This document shows positions 51,432 to 62,246 of a stretch of 64,000 bases of DNA, piece after piece. The translations under genes were made by a program, and so were the position numbers. This DNA is from Methylobacterium sp. 17Sr1-1 (GTDB lineage: Bacteria; Pseudomonadota; Alphaproteobacteria; Rhizobiales; Beijerinckiaceae): NCBI RefSeq assembly GCF_003173775.1, contig NZ_CP029552.1, forward strand, positions 5,149,001-5,213,000, in the 5' to 3' direction. The notes under the pieces are model-generated. The model saw only the letters and a list, made by a program, of their open reading frames with translations, did no database searches and was not told where the DNA came from. Positions within the stretch are counted from its first letter, which is position 1. Every line of letters starts with the position of its first letter.

Positions 51432-51497
51432 AGCGCGACCCCGCTTCGCTGGCGGGGCCGCCCCACACGCATGGCTCCGCCTTGCAGCAGTCGCGCG

Positions 51498-52886
51498 TCA
51501 GATGTGCAGGGCCTCGCCGAGGGCCCGCAGGTTCGCTTCGTGAAAAGCCTCGCCGAGGGTTGGGTGGGCGTGGATCGTGCCGGCGATGTCTTCCAGACGC
51601 GCCCCCATCTCCAGGGCGAGGCCGAACCCCGCCGCCAGTTCCGAGACGCCGGCGCCCACCGCCTGGATGCCGAGCAGCAGGTGGTTGTCGGCCCGGGCCG
51701 TCACCCGCACGAAGCCGTCCTCGGCGCCGAGCGTCATGGCGCGGCCGTTGGCGGCGAAGGGGAACAGGCCGGTGCGGATCTCGTGGCCGCCCGCCCGGGC
51801 CTCCTCCGGCGAGAGGCCGGCCGAGACCACCTCCGGATCGGTGAAGCAGACCGCCGGGATCGCCACCTTGTGGAAGGCGCGGCGGCGCCCCGCCACGAGG
51901 TCGGCCACCATCTCGCCCTGCGCCATGGCGCGGTGGGCGAGCATCGGCTCGCCGGTGACGTCGCCGACCGCCCAGACGTTGCGCATCGAGGTGGCGCAGC
52001 GCTCGTCGATGCGGATGAACGGCCCGCTCATGTCGAGGTCGAGCCGGTCGAGCCCGAGATCCTGCGTGCGCGCCTTGCGGCCGACCGCGACCAGGATCAC
52101 CTCCGCCGGGATCGTTCGGGCCTCGCCGCCGACCTCGACGGCGAGCGCATCGCCCGAGAGACCGGTCGCCTTGGCGCCGAGGAGCACCTCGATCCCGAGG
52201 GCGCCCAGGCGCCGCGCCACCGGCCGGGTCAGCTCGGCATCGTAGGCCGGCAGGATCCGCTCGGCCATCTCGACCACCGTGACCTTGGCGCCGAGCTTGG
52301 CGAAGGCGGTGCCGAGTTCGAGGCCGATATAGCCGGCGCCCACCACCGCCATCGTGGCGGGGACCTTGGGGAGCGACAGGGCCTCGGTCGAGGAGATGAC
52401 GCGCCCGCCGAAGGGGATGTGCGGGAGCGCCGCCGGGATCGAGCCGGTGGCCAGGATCACGTGCTCGGCCCGCACCCGCTCGGGACCGGTATCGGTCTCG
52501 ACGAGGCAGGTCTTGCCGTCGGCCATCTGCCCGCGCCCGCGCAGGATCTTGACCCCGCCGCGCTTGAGGAGCGACGCCACCCCGGTATTGAGCCGCCCGA
52601 CGATGCCGTCCTTCCACGCCACCGTGCGGGTGAAGTCGAGGTTCGGCGGGCCGGCCGAGAGGCCGAAGGGCGAGGCATCCTCGGCCTGGAGCACGGCCGC
52701 GTGAAAGGCCTCGGCGGCGTGGATCATCGCCTTCGAGGGGATGCAGCCGACGTTCAGGCAGGTGCCCCCGAGCCGGTTCTCCTCGACCAGGACGGTGTCG
52801 ATGCCGTGCTGGCCGGCGCGGATCGCCGCGACGTAGCCGCCCGGGCCGCCGCCGAGGACCAGGAGCTTGGTGGTGATCTCGCCCAC
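51498..52886 (-). CDS. lpdA: Dihydrolipoyl dehydrogenase (E3)
   Basis: The 462-residue flavoprotein has the N-terminal FAD motif [18 protein letters not shown], the redox-active disulfide in [15 protein letters not shown] near residues 40-50, and the NAD motif [26 protein letters not shown] near 180. The C-terminal dimer domain has [19 protein letters not shown]. It reoxidises dihydrolipoamide of the E2 component and reduces NAD+. It is the last gene of bkd E1a-E1b-E2-E3; the E2 stop is 3 nt upstream. Confidence 0.95.
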   Translation of the reverse strand: MGEITTKLLVLGGGPGGYVAAIRAGQHGIDTVLVEENRLGGTCLNVGCIPSKAMIHAAEAFHAAVLQAEDASPFGLSAGPPNLDFTRTVAWKDGIVGRLNTGVASLLKRGGVKILRGRGQMADGKTCLVETDTGPERVRAEHVILATGSIPAALPHIPFGGRVISSTEALSLPKVPATMAVVGAGYIGLELGTAFAKLGAKVTVVEMAERILPAYDAELTRPVARRLGALGIEVLLGAKATGLSGDALAVEVGGEARTIPAEVILVAVGRKARTQDLGLDRLDLDMSGPFIRIDERCATSMRNVWAVGDVTGEPMLAHRAMAQGEMVADLVAGRRRAFHKVAIPAVCFTDPEVVSAGLSPEEARAGGHEIRTGLFPFAANGRAMTLGAEDGFVRVTARADNHLLLGIQAVGAGVSELAAGFGLALEMGARLEDIAGTIHAHPTLGEAFHEANLRALGEALHI

Positions 52887-52889
52887 GGG

Positions 52890-54281
52890 TCAGGCCTCCA
52901 TGAACAACGTCGCGGGCGTCTCGAGCAGGCCCTTCAGCGCCTGAACGAACAGGGCGGCGTCGTAGCCGTCGACCACCCGGTGGTCGAAGGACGCCGAGAG
53001 GTTCATCGTCAGGCGCGGCACGAAGGCGCCGTCGCGCCAGACCGGGCGCATCACCTGCTTGTTGACGCCGATGATCGCCACCTCCGGCCGGTTGATCACC
53101 GGCGTCGTCACGATGCCGCCGAGCGCGCCGAGCGACGTGATGGTGATGGTCGAGCCCGAGAGCTCGTCGCGGGCGGCCAGCCCGTTGCGGGCGGCCTCCG
53201 CCAGGCGGCGCACCTCGGCGGCCGAGTTCCACACGTCGCGGGTCTCGGCGTGGCGCAGCACCGGCACCATCAGGCCCGACGGGGTCTGGGTCGCGATGCC
53301 GACATGGATCCCCGCATGGCGGTGGATCACCTCCGCCTCGTCGTCGTAGTGCGCGTTCATCTGCGGGAAGTCCGGCAGGGCGCGCACCAGGGCCTGGACC
53401 AGGAACGGGATCAGCGTGAGCTTCGGGCGACTCGTGCCGTGGCGCTGGTTGAGGGCGGCGCGCAGTTCCTCCACCGCCGTCACGTCGACCTCCTCGACGT
53501 AGGAGAAATGCGCGACGCGGCGCTTGGCGTCGGCCATGCGCTGGGCGATGCGCCGGCGCAGGCCGATGACCTTGATCTCCTCGACGCCGGTGCGGGCGAC
53601 GCGGCCGGCGGGCGCGGGGGCGGCGTCCTCCGGCGGGGCGTTGAGGAACGCGTCGAGATCGTCGTGGCCGATGCGCCCCGCCGGACCGGTGCCGCGAACC
53701 TGGCGCAGGTCGATGCCGGCATCGAGCGCGCGCCGGCGCACGGCCGGGGAGGCCACCGGCTTCTCGCCGGCGGGGCGGGGCGGGCCGGAGGAGGGCGCCG
53801 CGGCGGGCCGCGGGGCGGGCGCCGCGGGCTTGGCCGGCACCGGCTTCGGCGGCTCGGCCGGCTTCGGGGCCAAGGCGACGCTGGTTGCCGCGGCGGACTG
53901 CGGAGCCGGCGCGGGCTGGGCCGGCTCCAGGCCGTCCGCGGCCGGGACCAGGGCGGCGGCCGGCTGGCCGGCGGCCGCGTCCTGCGCCTTCGCCACCTCG
54001 GGCGTCACCGCGACGCCGGATGCCGGCGCGGAGTCCCCGCCCTCGACCTCGAGCCGCACCAATTCGGCGCCGACCGCCAGCATCTGGCCGGCCTCGGCGC
54101 CCAGCGCCGCGACGGTGCCGCTCACCGGCGACGGGATCTCGACGGTGGCCTTGTCGGTCATCACGTCGGCGAGCGGCTGGTCCTCGCGGACCACGTCCCC
54201 AACCTTGACGTGCCAGGCCGAGACCTCGGCCTCGGCCACGCCCTCGCCGATATCCGGCAGCTTGACGATGCGAAAGCCCAT
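52890..54281 (-). CDS. bkdB: Branched-chain 2-oxoacid dehydrogenase E2 (acyltransferase)
   Basis: The 463-residue protein has a lipoyl domain with lipoyl-Lys in DVMTDKATVEIPSPVSG near residue 44 and a long Ala/Pro linker. A peripheral-subunit-binding domain (ASPAVRRRALDAGIDLRQVRGTGPAGRIGHDDLDAF, about residues 175-210) precedes an acyltransferase core ending with ASFDHRVVDGYDAALF, the HxxxDG active site. The four-gene order and separate E1 subunits point to the branched-chain complex rather than pyruvate dehydrogenase, though close relatives are hard to tell apart by eye. Confidence 0.9.
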   Translation of the reverse strand: MGFRIVKLPDIGEGVAEAEVSAWHVKVGDVVREDQPLADVMTDKATVEIPSPVSGTVAALGAEAGQMLAVGAELVRLEVEGGDSAPASGVAVTPEVAKAQDAAAGQPAAALVPAADGLEPAQPAPAPQSAAATSVALAPKPAEPPKPVPAKPAAPAPRPAAAPSSGPPRPAGEKPVASPAVRRRALDAGIDLRQVRGTGPAGRIGHDDLDAFLNAPPEDAAPAPAGRVARTGVEEIKVIGLRRRIAQRMADAKRRVAHFSYVEEVDVTAVEELRAALNQRHGTSRPKLTLIPFLVQALVRALPDFPQMNAHYDDEAEVIHRHAGIHVGIATQTPSGLMVPVLRHAETRDVWNSAAEVRRLAEAARNGLAARDELSGSTITITSLGALGGIVTTPVINRPEVAIIGVNKQVMRPVWRDGAFVPRLTMNLSASFDHRVVDGYDAALFVQALKGLLETPATLFMEA

Positions 54282-54284
54282 GAG

Positions 54285-55298
54285 TCAGCCCTCCATCGCG
54301 GCGCGCAGGGCCCGGCCGACGCGCTCGGGACCGGGGAAGTAGGCCCATTCCTGGGCGTGCGGGTAGGGCGTGTCCCAGCCCGCGACCCGGACGATCGGCG
54401 CCTCCAGGTGGTAGAAGCAGGATTCCTGCACGAGCGCGGCGAGCTCGGCGCCGAACCCGGACGTCAGGGTCGCCTCGTGGGCGATGACGCAGCGCCCGGT
54501 CTTGCGCACCGAGGCCTCGATCGTCTCCATGTCGAGGGGGAGCAGCGTGCGCAGGTCGATCACCTCCGCGTCGATGCCCGTCTCGGCCGCGGCGGCCTCG
54601 GCCACGTGCACGATGGTGCCGTAGGCCAGCACCGTGACGGCGCTGCCCTCCCGCCGGATCGCCGCCTTGCCGAGGGGCACGGTGTAGTGCCCGTCCGGCA
54701 CCTCGCCGAGGTCGTGGCGGGCCCAGGGCGTCACCGGCCGGTCGTGGTGGCCGTCGAAGGGACCGTTATAGAGGCGCTTCGGCTCCAGGAAGATCACCGG
54801 GTCGGGATCCTCGATCGCCGCGATCAGGAGGCCCTTGGCGTCGTAGGGATTCGACGGGACCACGGTCTTCAGGCCCGCCACGTGGGTGAACAGGGCCTCG
54901 GGGCTCTGGCTGTGGGTCTGGCCGCCGAAGATGCCGCCGCCGGTCGGCATCCGCACCACCATCGGGGCGGTGAACTGGCCGCCCGAGCGGTAGCGCAGGC
55001 GCGCCGCCTCCGAGACGATCTGGTCGTAGGCCGGGTACATGTAGTCGGCGAACTGGATCTCGATGCAGGGCTTCAGGCCGTAGGCCGCCATGCCGACGGC
55101 GGCGCCGACGATGCCGAGTTCGCTGATCGGCGCGTCGAAGCAGCGGCTCTTGCCGAAGCGGGCCTGCAAGCCTTGCGTGCAGCGGAAGACGCCGCCGAAA
55201 TAGCCGACGTCCTCCCCGAACACGACCACGTCGTCGTCGCGCTCCATCGCCACGGCCATCGCGTCGCGGATGGCCTCGATCATCGTGCGGCGCGGCAT
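54285..55298 (-). CDS. bkdA2: Branched-chain 2-oxoacid dehydrogenase E1 beta subunit
   Basis: The 337-residue transketolase-like subunit shows MIEAIRDAMAVAMERDDDVVVFGEDVGYFGGVFRCTQGL, ISELGIVGAAVGMAAYG, EIQFADYMYPAYDQIVSEAARLRYRSGG and the C-terminal transketolase domain with VIDLRTLLPLD and VIAHEATLTSGFGAEL. It forms the E1 heterotetramer with the alpha subunit and completes the TPP site. ATG 55298 lies one base beyond the alpha-subunit stop, so the two are tightly coupled. Neighbours leave little doubt about the complex. Confidence 0.93.
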   Translation of the reverse strand: MPRRTMIEAIRDAMAVAMERDDDVVVFGEDVGYFGGVFRCTQGLQARFGKSRCFDAPISELGIVGAAVGMAAYGLKPCIEIQFADYMYPAYDQIVSEAARLRYRSGGQFTAPMVVRMPTGGGIFGGQTHSQSPEALFTHVAGLKTVVPSNPYDAKGLLIAAIEDPDPVIFLEPKRLYNGPFDGHHDRPVTPWARHDLGEVPDGHYTVPLGKAAIRREGSAVTVLAYGTIVHVAEAAAAETGIDAEVIDLRTLLPLDMETIEASVRKTGRCVIAHEATLTSGFGAELAALVQESCFYHLEAPIVRVAGWDTPYPHAQEWAYFPGPERVGRALRAAMEG

Positions 55299-55299
55299 G

Positions 55300-56846
<1,547 letters not shown>

Positions 56847-56946
56847 GCGCGTCCTCCCGCGACGCTTGATTTGGCTCCCTTGTAGCCCGGTCCGGCCGGA
56901 TGGTCCTCGCCGATTTTCGACGCTAAAGCCGGCTTCCGGAGAACAG

Positions 56947-57501
56947 ATGATGGCATCGAAGGCAGATTCGCCGAACAGGCGTTCCGGGCGCGCACAGGCC
57001 CCCGCGAAGGGCGCGGAGCCGCACCGGCTCGACGACATGGACCGCCGGATCCTCGGCGCCCTGCGGGCGGACGGCCGGCTGACCATCGCGGGCCTCGCCG
57101 AGCGCGTCGGCCTGTCGCAATCGCCGTGCTGGACCCGGCTCAAGCGCCTGGAGGAGGCGGGGCTGATCCGCGACTACGTCGCGGTGCTCGACCACCGGGC
57201 GCTCGGCATCCCCGACGTGGTCTTCGTCGAGGTGACCCTCGACAAGCACGACGATTCGGTGCTGGAGGCCTTCGGCGTCGAGATCCTGCGCATCCCGGAA
57301 GTCCTGGAGGCGCATCTGGTGACGGGCGAGTACGACTACATCATCAAGGTCGCGGTCAGCGGCACCGCGCATTACGAGCGGTTCCTTCGCGAAAAGCTCT
57401 ACCGGATCCGCGGTATCCGCCAGTCGCGCTCGGTCTTCGCGCTGCGCACCCTGAAGCAGGAGGTCTCGGTCGATCCAGTCGCCATCGCCCGGCAGGCGTG
57501 A
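56947..57501 (+). CDS. bkdR: Lrp/AsnC-family regulator, BkdR-like
   Basis: The 184-residue protein has an Lrp-type helix-turn-helix (LDDMDRRILGALRADGRLTIAGLAERVGLSQSPCWTRLKRLEEAGLIRDYVAVLD, about residues 27-80) and a C-terminal RAM ligand domain (DVVFVEVTLDKHDDSVLEAF, VTGEYDYIIKVAVSGTAHYERFL). A 25-residue basic N-terminal extension precedes the HTH. It is divergent from the branched-chain dehydrogenase operon, the same arrangement as bkdR/bkdA in Pseudomonas, so activation by branched-chain amino acids is likely. The name is by position, not tested similarity. Confidence 0.85.
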   Translation: MMASKADSPNRRSGRAQAPAKGAEPHRLDDMDRRILGALRADGRLTIAGLAERVGLSQSPCWTRLKRLEEAGLIRDYVAVLDHRALGIPDVVFVEVTLDKHDDSVLEAFGVEILRIPEVLEAHLVTGEYDYIIKVAVSGTAHYERFLREKLYRIRGIRQSRSVFALRTLKQEVSVDPVAIARQA

Positions 57502-57600
57502 CATGAGCGCCGACGCATCGGCCAGGGTACACGACACTGGCCTATAGCGAAGATTCAGCGCGACTGAGGTCCGTGGGCCAGCAACTCCGTTTCCGCTTCT

Positions 57601-57773
57601 CCCCCTTTCCCGGACGACTGAAACGAAGTGGAAGGAGATCCGGGATCCAGCACGAAAAGGGCCGCGAAGCGGCTCTGAAGTTTGCACCGTTGCAGACACA
57701 AAGACGCTTCGCGACTTTTTGCGCTGGATCCCGGATCTCCTTTCGCTACCGCTCCAGTCGTCCGGGAAAGGGG
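57601..57773. repeat. Palindromic repeat, full copy B
   Basis: The left arm (CTTTCCCGGACGACTGAAAC to CGCGAAGCGGCTCTG) and right arm (GACGCTTCGCGACTTTTTGC to CCAGTCGTCCGGGAAAGG) are inverted copies around a loop with TGCACCGTTGCAGACA, the same loop as copy A at 6610-6780. About 51 kb separates the copies. It lies in the gap between bkdR and the epimerase-like gene. Confidence 0.85.
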
Positions 57774-58180
57774 AAGAAGCGGAAGGAAATGTATCCCCAA
57801 TGGCTCTCGGCTACTCTCAATCCCAGCCGTATCCAACCTTCGCTATAGGCCAGTGTCTTGTTCCGCACGCATCGGCATTGCAGCGGATCAGGATTGCTCC
57901 CGCTCCACAGCTGTCAATCTGCCCGCAAGCCTGTTTGACCGATACATCGATCGTACGGGCATACAGACCGCCATCTCTCCACGTCATCCCGGGACTCGAG
58001 GAAGTCGAGAGCCCGGGATCCATAATCGCTAACGACCCCGGAATAGACTGAGCACAGTCCGCTTCGGCCTCGAACATCAGCGGTTATGGATCCCGGGTTC
58101 CGCTACGCGGCCCCGGGATGACATAGAGAGTGTCCATACGGTTGGGAGGAACAAGCGACGCCATCAGCGGTAGCCACCCC
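57774..58180. other. Repeat-containing gap downstream of bkdR
   Basis: No gene is supported. A second inverted repeat of a different type has arms at 57981-58032 and 58078-58123, each built around GTCATCCCGGG and CCCGGGATCCATAA. This is typical of intergenic repeats scattered in alphaproteobacterial genomes. Together with copy B, most of the 680-nt gap is repetitive. Confidence 0.6.
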
Positions 58181-59017
58181 CTACATCACCCCCCGCAACC
58201 CCTCCCGGTACGTCGGACAGGCCAGCTCCACCCCCAGCTCCTCCCGGATCAGCCGGTTCCGCACCCGCTTGTTCTCGCCGTAGAAGCTGCGCGCCATCGG
58301 GCTCAAGCTGGCCGTGTCGAAATCCACCGCCGGCGGCAGCGGCAGCCCGGCGAGCTCGGCCGCGTAGGCCGTCACGTCCTGCGGCGGGGCGGGCTCGTCG
58401 TCGGTGACGTTGTAGATCGCCCCCGGCCGCGGCCGGTCGAGGGAGGCGGCGAGCGTGGTCGCGATGTCGTCGACGTGGATGCGGTTGAACACCTGGCCCG
58501 GCTTGACGATGCGCTGCGCCTTGCCCTGGCGCAGCTTCTCGAAGGCGTTGCGGCCCGGCCCGTAGATGCCCGACAGCCGAAACACCTGCACCGCCTTGCC
58601 CGTCCGCGCGCCGAGCGCCAGCCAGGATTCCTCCGCCGCCACCCGGTCGCGGGTGCGCTGGTGGGTCGGCGCCGGCGGCGTCGCCTCGTCGATCCAGGCG
58701 CCGCCCTGATCGCCGTAGACCCCGATGGTCGAGAGGTAGCCGATCCAGCGCGCCGGGCCGGCGGCGATCGCGTCAGCGAAGGCCGACAGCACCGGGTCGG
58801 CGCCGGAATCGGGCGGGATCGACACCAGGATCGCATCGGCGCGGCCGAGGTCGTCGGCGATGCGCGGATCGGTCTCGTCGGGCGAGAACACCCGGAGCGT
58901 CACGCCGTCGATGGTGGCGGGCGCCTGGCGGGTCGCCGTGACGCTGCCGAAGCGGGCGCGCTCGCGTGCCACGAAATGGCCGGCCGTGTAGCCGAGCCCG
59001 AAGACGAACAGGTTCAT
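58181..59017 (-). CDS. NAD-dependent epimerase/dehydratase-like (atypical SDR)
   Basis: The 278-residue protein begins with a dinucleotide-binding loop, LFVFGLGYTAGHFV (residues 3-16), has WIGYLSTIGVYGDQGGAWIDE near residue 95 and VFRLSGIYGPGRNAFEKLRQG near 145, with IHVDDIATTLAASLDRP. This matches the YeeZ/NAD(P)-epimerase group of unknown substrate. The GLGYTA loop lacks the usual third Gly spacing of classical SDRs. It lies downstream of queG on the same strand. ATG 59017 is preferred over a TTG nine bases upstream. Confidence 0.82.
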   Translation of the reverse strand: MNLFVFGLGYTAGHFVARERARFGSVTATRQAPATIDGVTLRVFSPDETDPRIADDLGRADAILVSIPPDSGADPVLSAFADAIAAGPARWIGYLSTIGVYGDQGGAWIDEATPPAPTHQRTRDRVAAEESWLALGARTGKAVQVFRLSGIYGPGRNAFEKLRQGKAQRIVKPGQVFNRIHVDDIATTLAASLDRPRPGAIYNVTDDEPAPPQDVTAYAAELAGLPLPPAVDFDTASLSPMARSFYGENKRVRNRLIREELGVELACPTYREGLRGVM

Positions 59018-59053
59018 GTGGCTCAAAAGCCCTGTCTCACGGGAGATGCCGTC

Positions 59054-60229
59054 TTATGCAGGGTGCCGCCCTGCACCCGCCAGAGGGCTCGCCCTCTGGA
59101 CTCCGGAGTTTTTCGCCAAGGCCCACTCGGCCAGCACGTCGGGATCCCCCTCGTCGGGCGGCGGGGCGGGGGGCAGGCGCCCGAGGCGGGCGAGCGCCCA
59201 CACCGCCGTGCCGCGCACCAGGGGCGAGGCGTCGCCGAGCAGGCGCGCCGCCTCGCCGGCAAGCGCCTCATCCCCCGAATTGCCGATGGCGATCAACACG
59301 TTGCGCAGGAAGCGGTCCCGCCCGGTGCGCTTGATCGGCGTTCCGGCAAAGCGCGTGCGGAACCCCGCGTCGTCGAGCCGGGCGAGCTCGGCGAGAGGAG
59401 GGGCCACCAGGTCCTCGCGGGCGAGGAGCCGGGTCTCCCGCGTGGCGGTCGCGAACTTGTTCCACGGGCACACCGCCAGGCAATCGTCGCAGCCGAAGAC
59501 CCGGTTGCCCATCGGCACCCGGAACTCCGGCGGGATCGGCCCCGCATGCTCGATCGTCAGGTAGGCGAGGCAGCGTCGTGCATCCAGCTGGTAGGGCGCC
59601 GGGAAGGCGTTCGTCGGGCAGGCGTCGAGGCAGCGCCGACAGCGGCCGCAATGGTCGCTTTCGGGCGCGTCCACCGGCAGCTCGGCGGTGGTGTAGATGG
59701 CGCCGAGCAGCAGCCAGTTGCCGAAATCCCGCGACAGCAGCACGCTGTGCTTGCCCTGCCAGCCGAGTCCGGCGGCGGCGGCGAGCGGCTTCTCCATCAC
59801 CGGCGCGGTGTCGACGAAGACCTTGACCCCGGCCCCGGCCTTGGCCGCGAAGGCACCGCCCAGCTCCTTCAGCTTGCCCTTGATCACGTCGTGATAGTCG
59901 CGCCGCCGCGCATAGACGGCGATCGACCCGCGGGACGGATCCTGGAGCGCCGCCAGCGGGTCGCCGTCGGGCGCCGCATTGACGCCGAGCATCGCGATGC
60001 TGCGCACCTCCGGCCACAGGCGCGCCGGATCGGCCCGCTCCCCCGTCCGCTCCTCCATCCACGTCATCGTGCCGTGGTGCGAGGCGGCGAGCCAGGCGGC
60101 CAGGCGCTCGGGCAGAGCCGGCACCGCATCGGGCCGGGTGATCGCCAGGGTGTCGAAGCCCAGCGCCCGGGCGCGGGTCTCGAGGAAACGGCGAAGGGCT
60201 TCGGAGGTGAGCGGGGCTTTGCGCGTCAG
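59054..60229 (-). CDS. queG: Epoxyqueuosine reductase
   Basis: The predicted 391-residue protein has the QueG layout: an N-terminal cobalamin-binding region (LGFDTLAITRPDA, GSIAVYARRRDYHDVIKGKLKEL, DTAPVMEKPLAAAAGLGWQGKHSVLLS) and two 4Fe-4S motifs (CGRCRRCLDACPTNAF and CDDCLAVCPWNKF). A HEAT-like C-terminal region (FLRNVLIAIGNSG, VRGTAVWALARLG) follows. It reduces epoxyqueuosine to queuosine in tRNA. No ATG, GTG or TTG fits the N-terminus. A CTG at 60229 overlaps the preceding gene's TGA in the CTGA style, so the start is uncertain. Confidence 0.85.
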   Translation of the reverse strand: MTRKAPLTSEALRRFLETRARALGFDTLAITRPDAVPALPERLAAWLAASHHGTMTWMEERTGERADPARLWPEVRSIAMLGVNAAPDGDPLAALQDPSRGSIAVYARRRDYHDVIKGKLKELGGAFAAKAGAGVKVFVDTAPVMEKPLAAAAGLGWQGKHSVLLSRDFGNWLLLGAIYTTAELPVDAPESDHCGRCRRCLDACPTNAFPAPYQLDARRCLAYLTIEHAGPIPPEFRVPMGNRVFGCDDCLAVCPWNKFATATRETRLLAREDLVAPPLAELARLDDAGFRTRFAGTPIKRTGRDRFLRNVLIAIGNSGDEALAGEAARLLGDASPLVRGTAVWALARLGRLPPAPPPDEGDPDVLAEWALAKNSGVQRASPLAGAGRHPA

Positions 60230-60918
60230 AAGTCCAGATCCGCGTAATGGTCGGCCGGCGCCATCCCGGCCACCCGGTCGGCGAGCAGGCTGCGGAAGGA
60301 GGGGCGCGACTTCACCCGCGCGTACCAGTTCCGTGCCATCTCGTCCTCGTCCCACGGCACGTCGCCGAGATAGTCGACGCAGGACAGGTGCGCCGCGGCG
60401 GCGAGGTCGGCATAGGTCAATTGGCTGCCCGCCAGCCAGTTCCGCCGCGAGATCAGGTAGCCGATGTATTTCAGGTGGTAGCGCACGTTGCTGCGCGCCG
60501 CCCGGATCGCGTTCATGTCCGGCGGGCCGCCGCCGTGCTGCGAGGTCATGAAGCGCTTGTGGATCTTCTCGGTGACGAGGTAGCCGGTCACCTCCTGGTC
60601 GAACTTCTGCAGGAACCAGTCGAGCAGCCGGCGCACCTCGACCCGGGCGGCCGGGGATTCCGGCAGCAGCCGCGACCCGCCTAGCCCCAAGCCCCGGGTC
60701 TCGTCGAGATACTCGGCGATGATGCCGCCGCCCGGCACGGCGAGCCCGCCCTCCTCGACCAGCACCGGGGTGGTGCCGGCCGGGTTCATCATCAAAAAGT
60801 CCTCCCGGCGCTCCCACGGGCGTTCTTCGACGAGCTGGGGCTCCATGCCCATCTCGGCCATGATCAGGCGCACGAAGCGGGAATGCGGGCAGAACGGGGA
60901 GTGGTGGAGCGTCGCCAT
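60226..60918 (-). CDS. Glutathione S-transferase family protein
   Basis: The 230-residue protein has the thioredoxin-like N-terminal domain: HHSPFCPHSRFVRLIMAEMG near residues 5-24, NPAGTTPVLVEEGGLAVPGGGIIAEYLDE near 46-74. The all-helical C-terminal domain has LAGSQLTYADLAAAAHLSCVDYLGDVPWDE. GSTs conjugate glutathione to electrophiles or reduce substrates with it. The CPHS motif in place of a Tyr or CPxC suggests a Ser/Cys-type enzyme. The stop overlaps the candidate queG start. Confidence 0.88.
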   Translation of the reverse strand: MATLHHSPFCPHSRFVRLIMAEMGMEPQLVEERPWERREDFLMMNPAGTTPVLVEEGGLAVPGGGIIAEYLDETRGLGLGGSRLLPESPAARVEVRRLLDWFLQKFDQEVTGYLVTEKIHKRFMTSQHGGGPPDMNAIRAARSNVRYHLKYIGYLISRRNWLAGSQLTYADLAAAAHLSCVDYLGDVPWDEDEMARNWYARVKSRPSFRSLLADRVAGMAPADHYADLDF

Positions 60919-61344
60919 GCGGGGCCGTTTCGCGCTTCGTCTGTTGGCTGGCCTTGAAGGTCGGCTCGCGGTGGGTCGTGTGTGTCAGGATTGACCCCGA
61001 CGTGATTAACGTCCGGTCACCGGCTCATAGAAAACTTTCGGCATCCTTAACACGGGTGACCGGGGCTGGTAACCGAGCCTCAACCTTGTTGGTGCGAGGC
61101 TCCTCCGAGAGGGTGAGAACCCCGGCACGCCCTTCACCACAGGCACTCCACCACAGACTTGCCATAGAGGTGGCGCTGGACCGCCGGCGAGAGCGCGGCA
61201 CGACGCCGGGCCCCGTTTCCAATCTCCGCCGGACGCGGTCGCGACCGCCCGCGGCGCGACCACGAGAGCAGACGACATGACGACGGCGACATCGAGGGTG
61301 GGCGGGCCCGCGCGTGGCATGATCTCTGAGCGGGGAGTGCGGTG
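60919..61344. other. Intergenic region between GST and uppP genes
   Basis: These 426 bases lie between divergent genes and contain no supported ORF; reading frames crossing it have no family signal. Both promoters must be here, but no strong match is visible. The GGGGAG at 61332-61337 is the uppP ribosome site. Confidence 0.5.
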
Positions 61345-62148
61345 ATGGACGTCGCCAGCATCGGCAAGGCCGTCCTGCTCGCCCTCGTCGAGGGCGCGAC
61401 CGAGTTCATCCCGGTCTCCTCGACCGGGCATCAGCTCCTCGTCGGCCACTTCATCGGCTTCGAATCGCCCAACAACACCTTCGAGGTGCTGATCCAGCTC
61501 GGCGCCATCCTGGCGATCGTCGGAGTCTATTTCCGCCAGCTGCTCGACCTGCTGCGGCGTGCGCCCAGCGACCCGAACGCCCGCCGCTTCATCCTGGCGA
61601 TCCTGATCGCGTTCCTGCCCGCCGCCATCATCGGCGGCCTGTTCTCGAAGTACATCAAGTTCTACCTGTTCAACCCCTGGATCATCTGCTCGACCCTGGT
61701 CGCCGGCGGCCTCGTGCTCCTCGTCATCGACGAGACCGAGATCGAGCAGAAATACGACGACGTGCACCAGTTCTCGCTGCCGATGGCGCTGAAGATCGGC
61801 CTGTTCCAATGCCTGGCGATGATCCCCGGCGTGTCGCGCTCCGGCGCCACCATCGTCGGCGCCATGCTGATGGGCTCGGGCAAGCGCGCCGCCACCGAGT
61901 TCTCGTTCTACCTCGCCATGCCGACCATGGCCGGTGCCTTCGCCAAGGACCTGCTCGACAACTACAAGAACCTGTCGAAGGACGATGTCGGGCTGATCGC
62001 CATCGGCTTCGTGGTGGCGTTCCTGTCGGCCCTGTTCGTGGTCCGCAAGCTCCTCAACTACGTCTCCCGGCACGGCTTCTCGCTGTTCGCCTGGTGGCGC
62101 ATCATCGTCGGCGCGGCGGGCTTCGCCGGATTGATCGTGTTCGGCTGA
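61345..62148 (+). CDS. uppP: Undecaprenyl-diphosphatase UppP/BacA
   Basis: The 267-residue membrane protein has about eight helices and the family motifs ALVEGATEFIPVSSTGHQLLVGHFIGF near residues 12-38 and MIPGVSRSGATIVGAMLMGSGKRAATEFSFYLAMPTM near 155-190, which hold the catalytic Glu, Ser, and Arg residues. UppP removes phosphate from undecaprenyl diphosphate for recycling of the peptidoglycan lipid carrier. A GTG three bases before the ATG is an alternative start. Confidence 0.95.
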   Translation: MDVASIGKAVLLALVEGATEFIPVSSTGHQLLVGHFIGFESPNNTFEVLIQLGAILAIVGVYFRQLLDLLRRAPSDPNARRFILAILIAFLPAAIIGGLFSKYIKFYLFNPWIICSTLVAGGLVLLVIDETEIEQKYDDVHQFSLPMALKIGLFQCLAMIPGVSRSGATIVGAMLMGSGKRAATEFSFYLAMPTMAGAFAKDLLDNYKNLSKDDVGLIAIGFVVAFLSALFVVRKLLNYVSRHGFSLFAWWRIIVGAAGFAGLIVFG

Positions 62149-62246
62149 CGACAAGGGGACCGACGTCCCCGCAACGGCACTCGACCATGGGCGGGTCGCG
62201 CGGCTATGTCGTGGTCAGGAAACGACCCGCGCCACGAGGACCCGCC

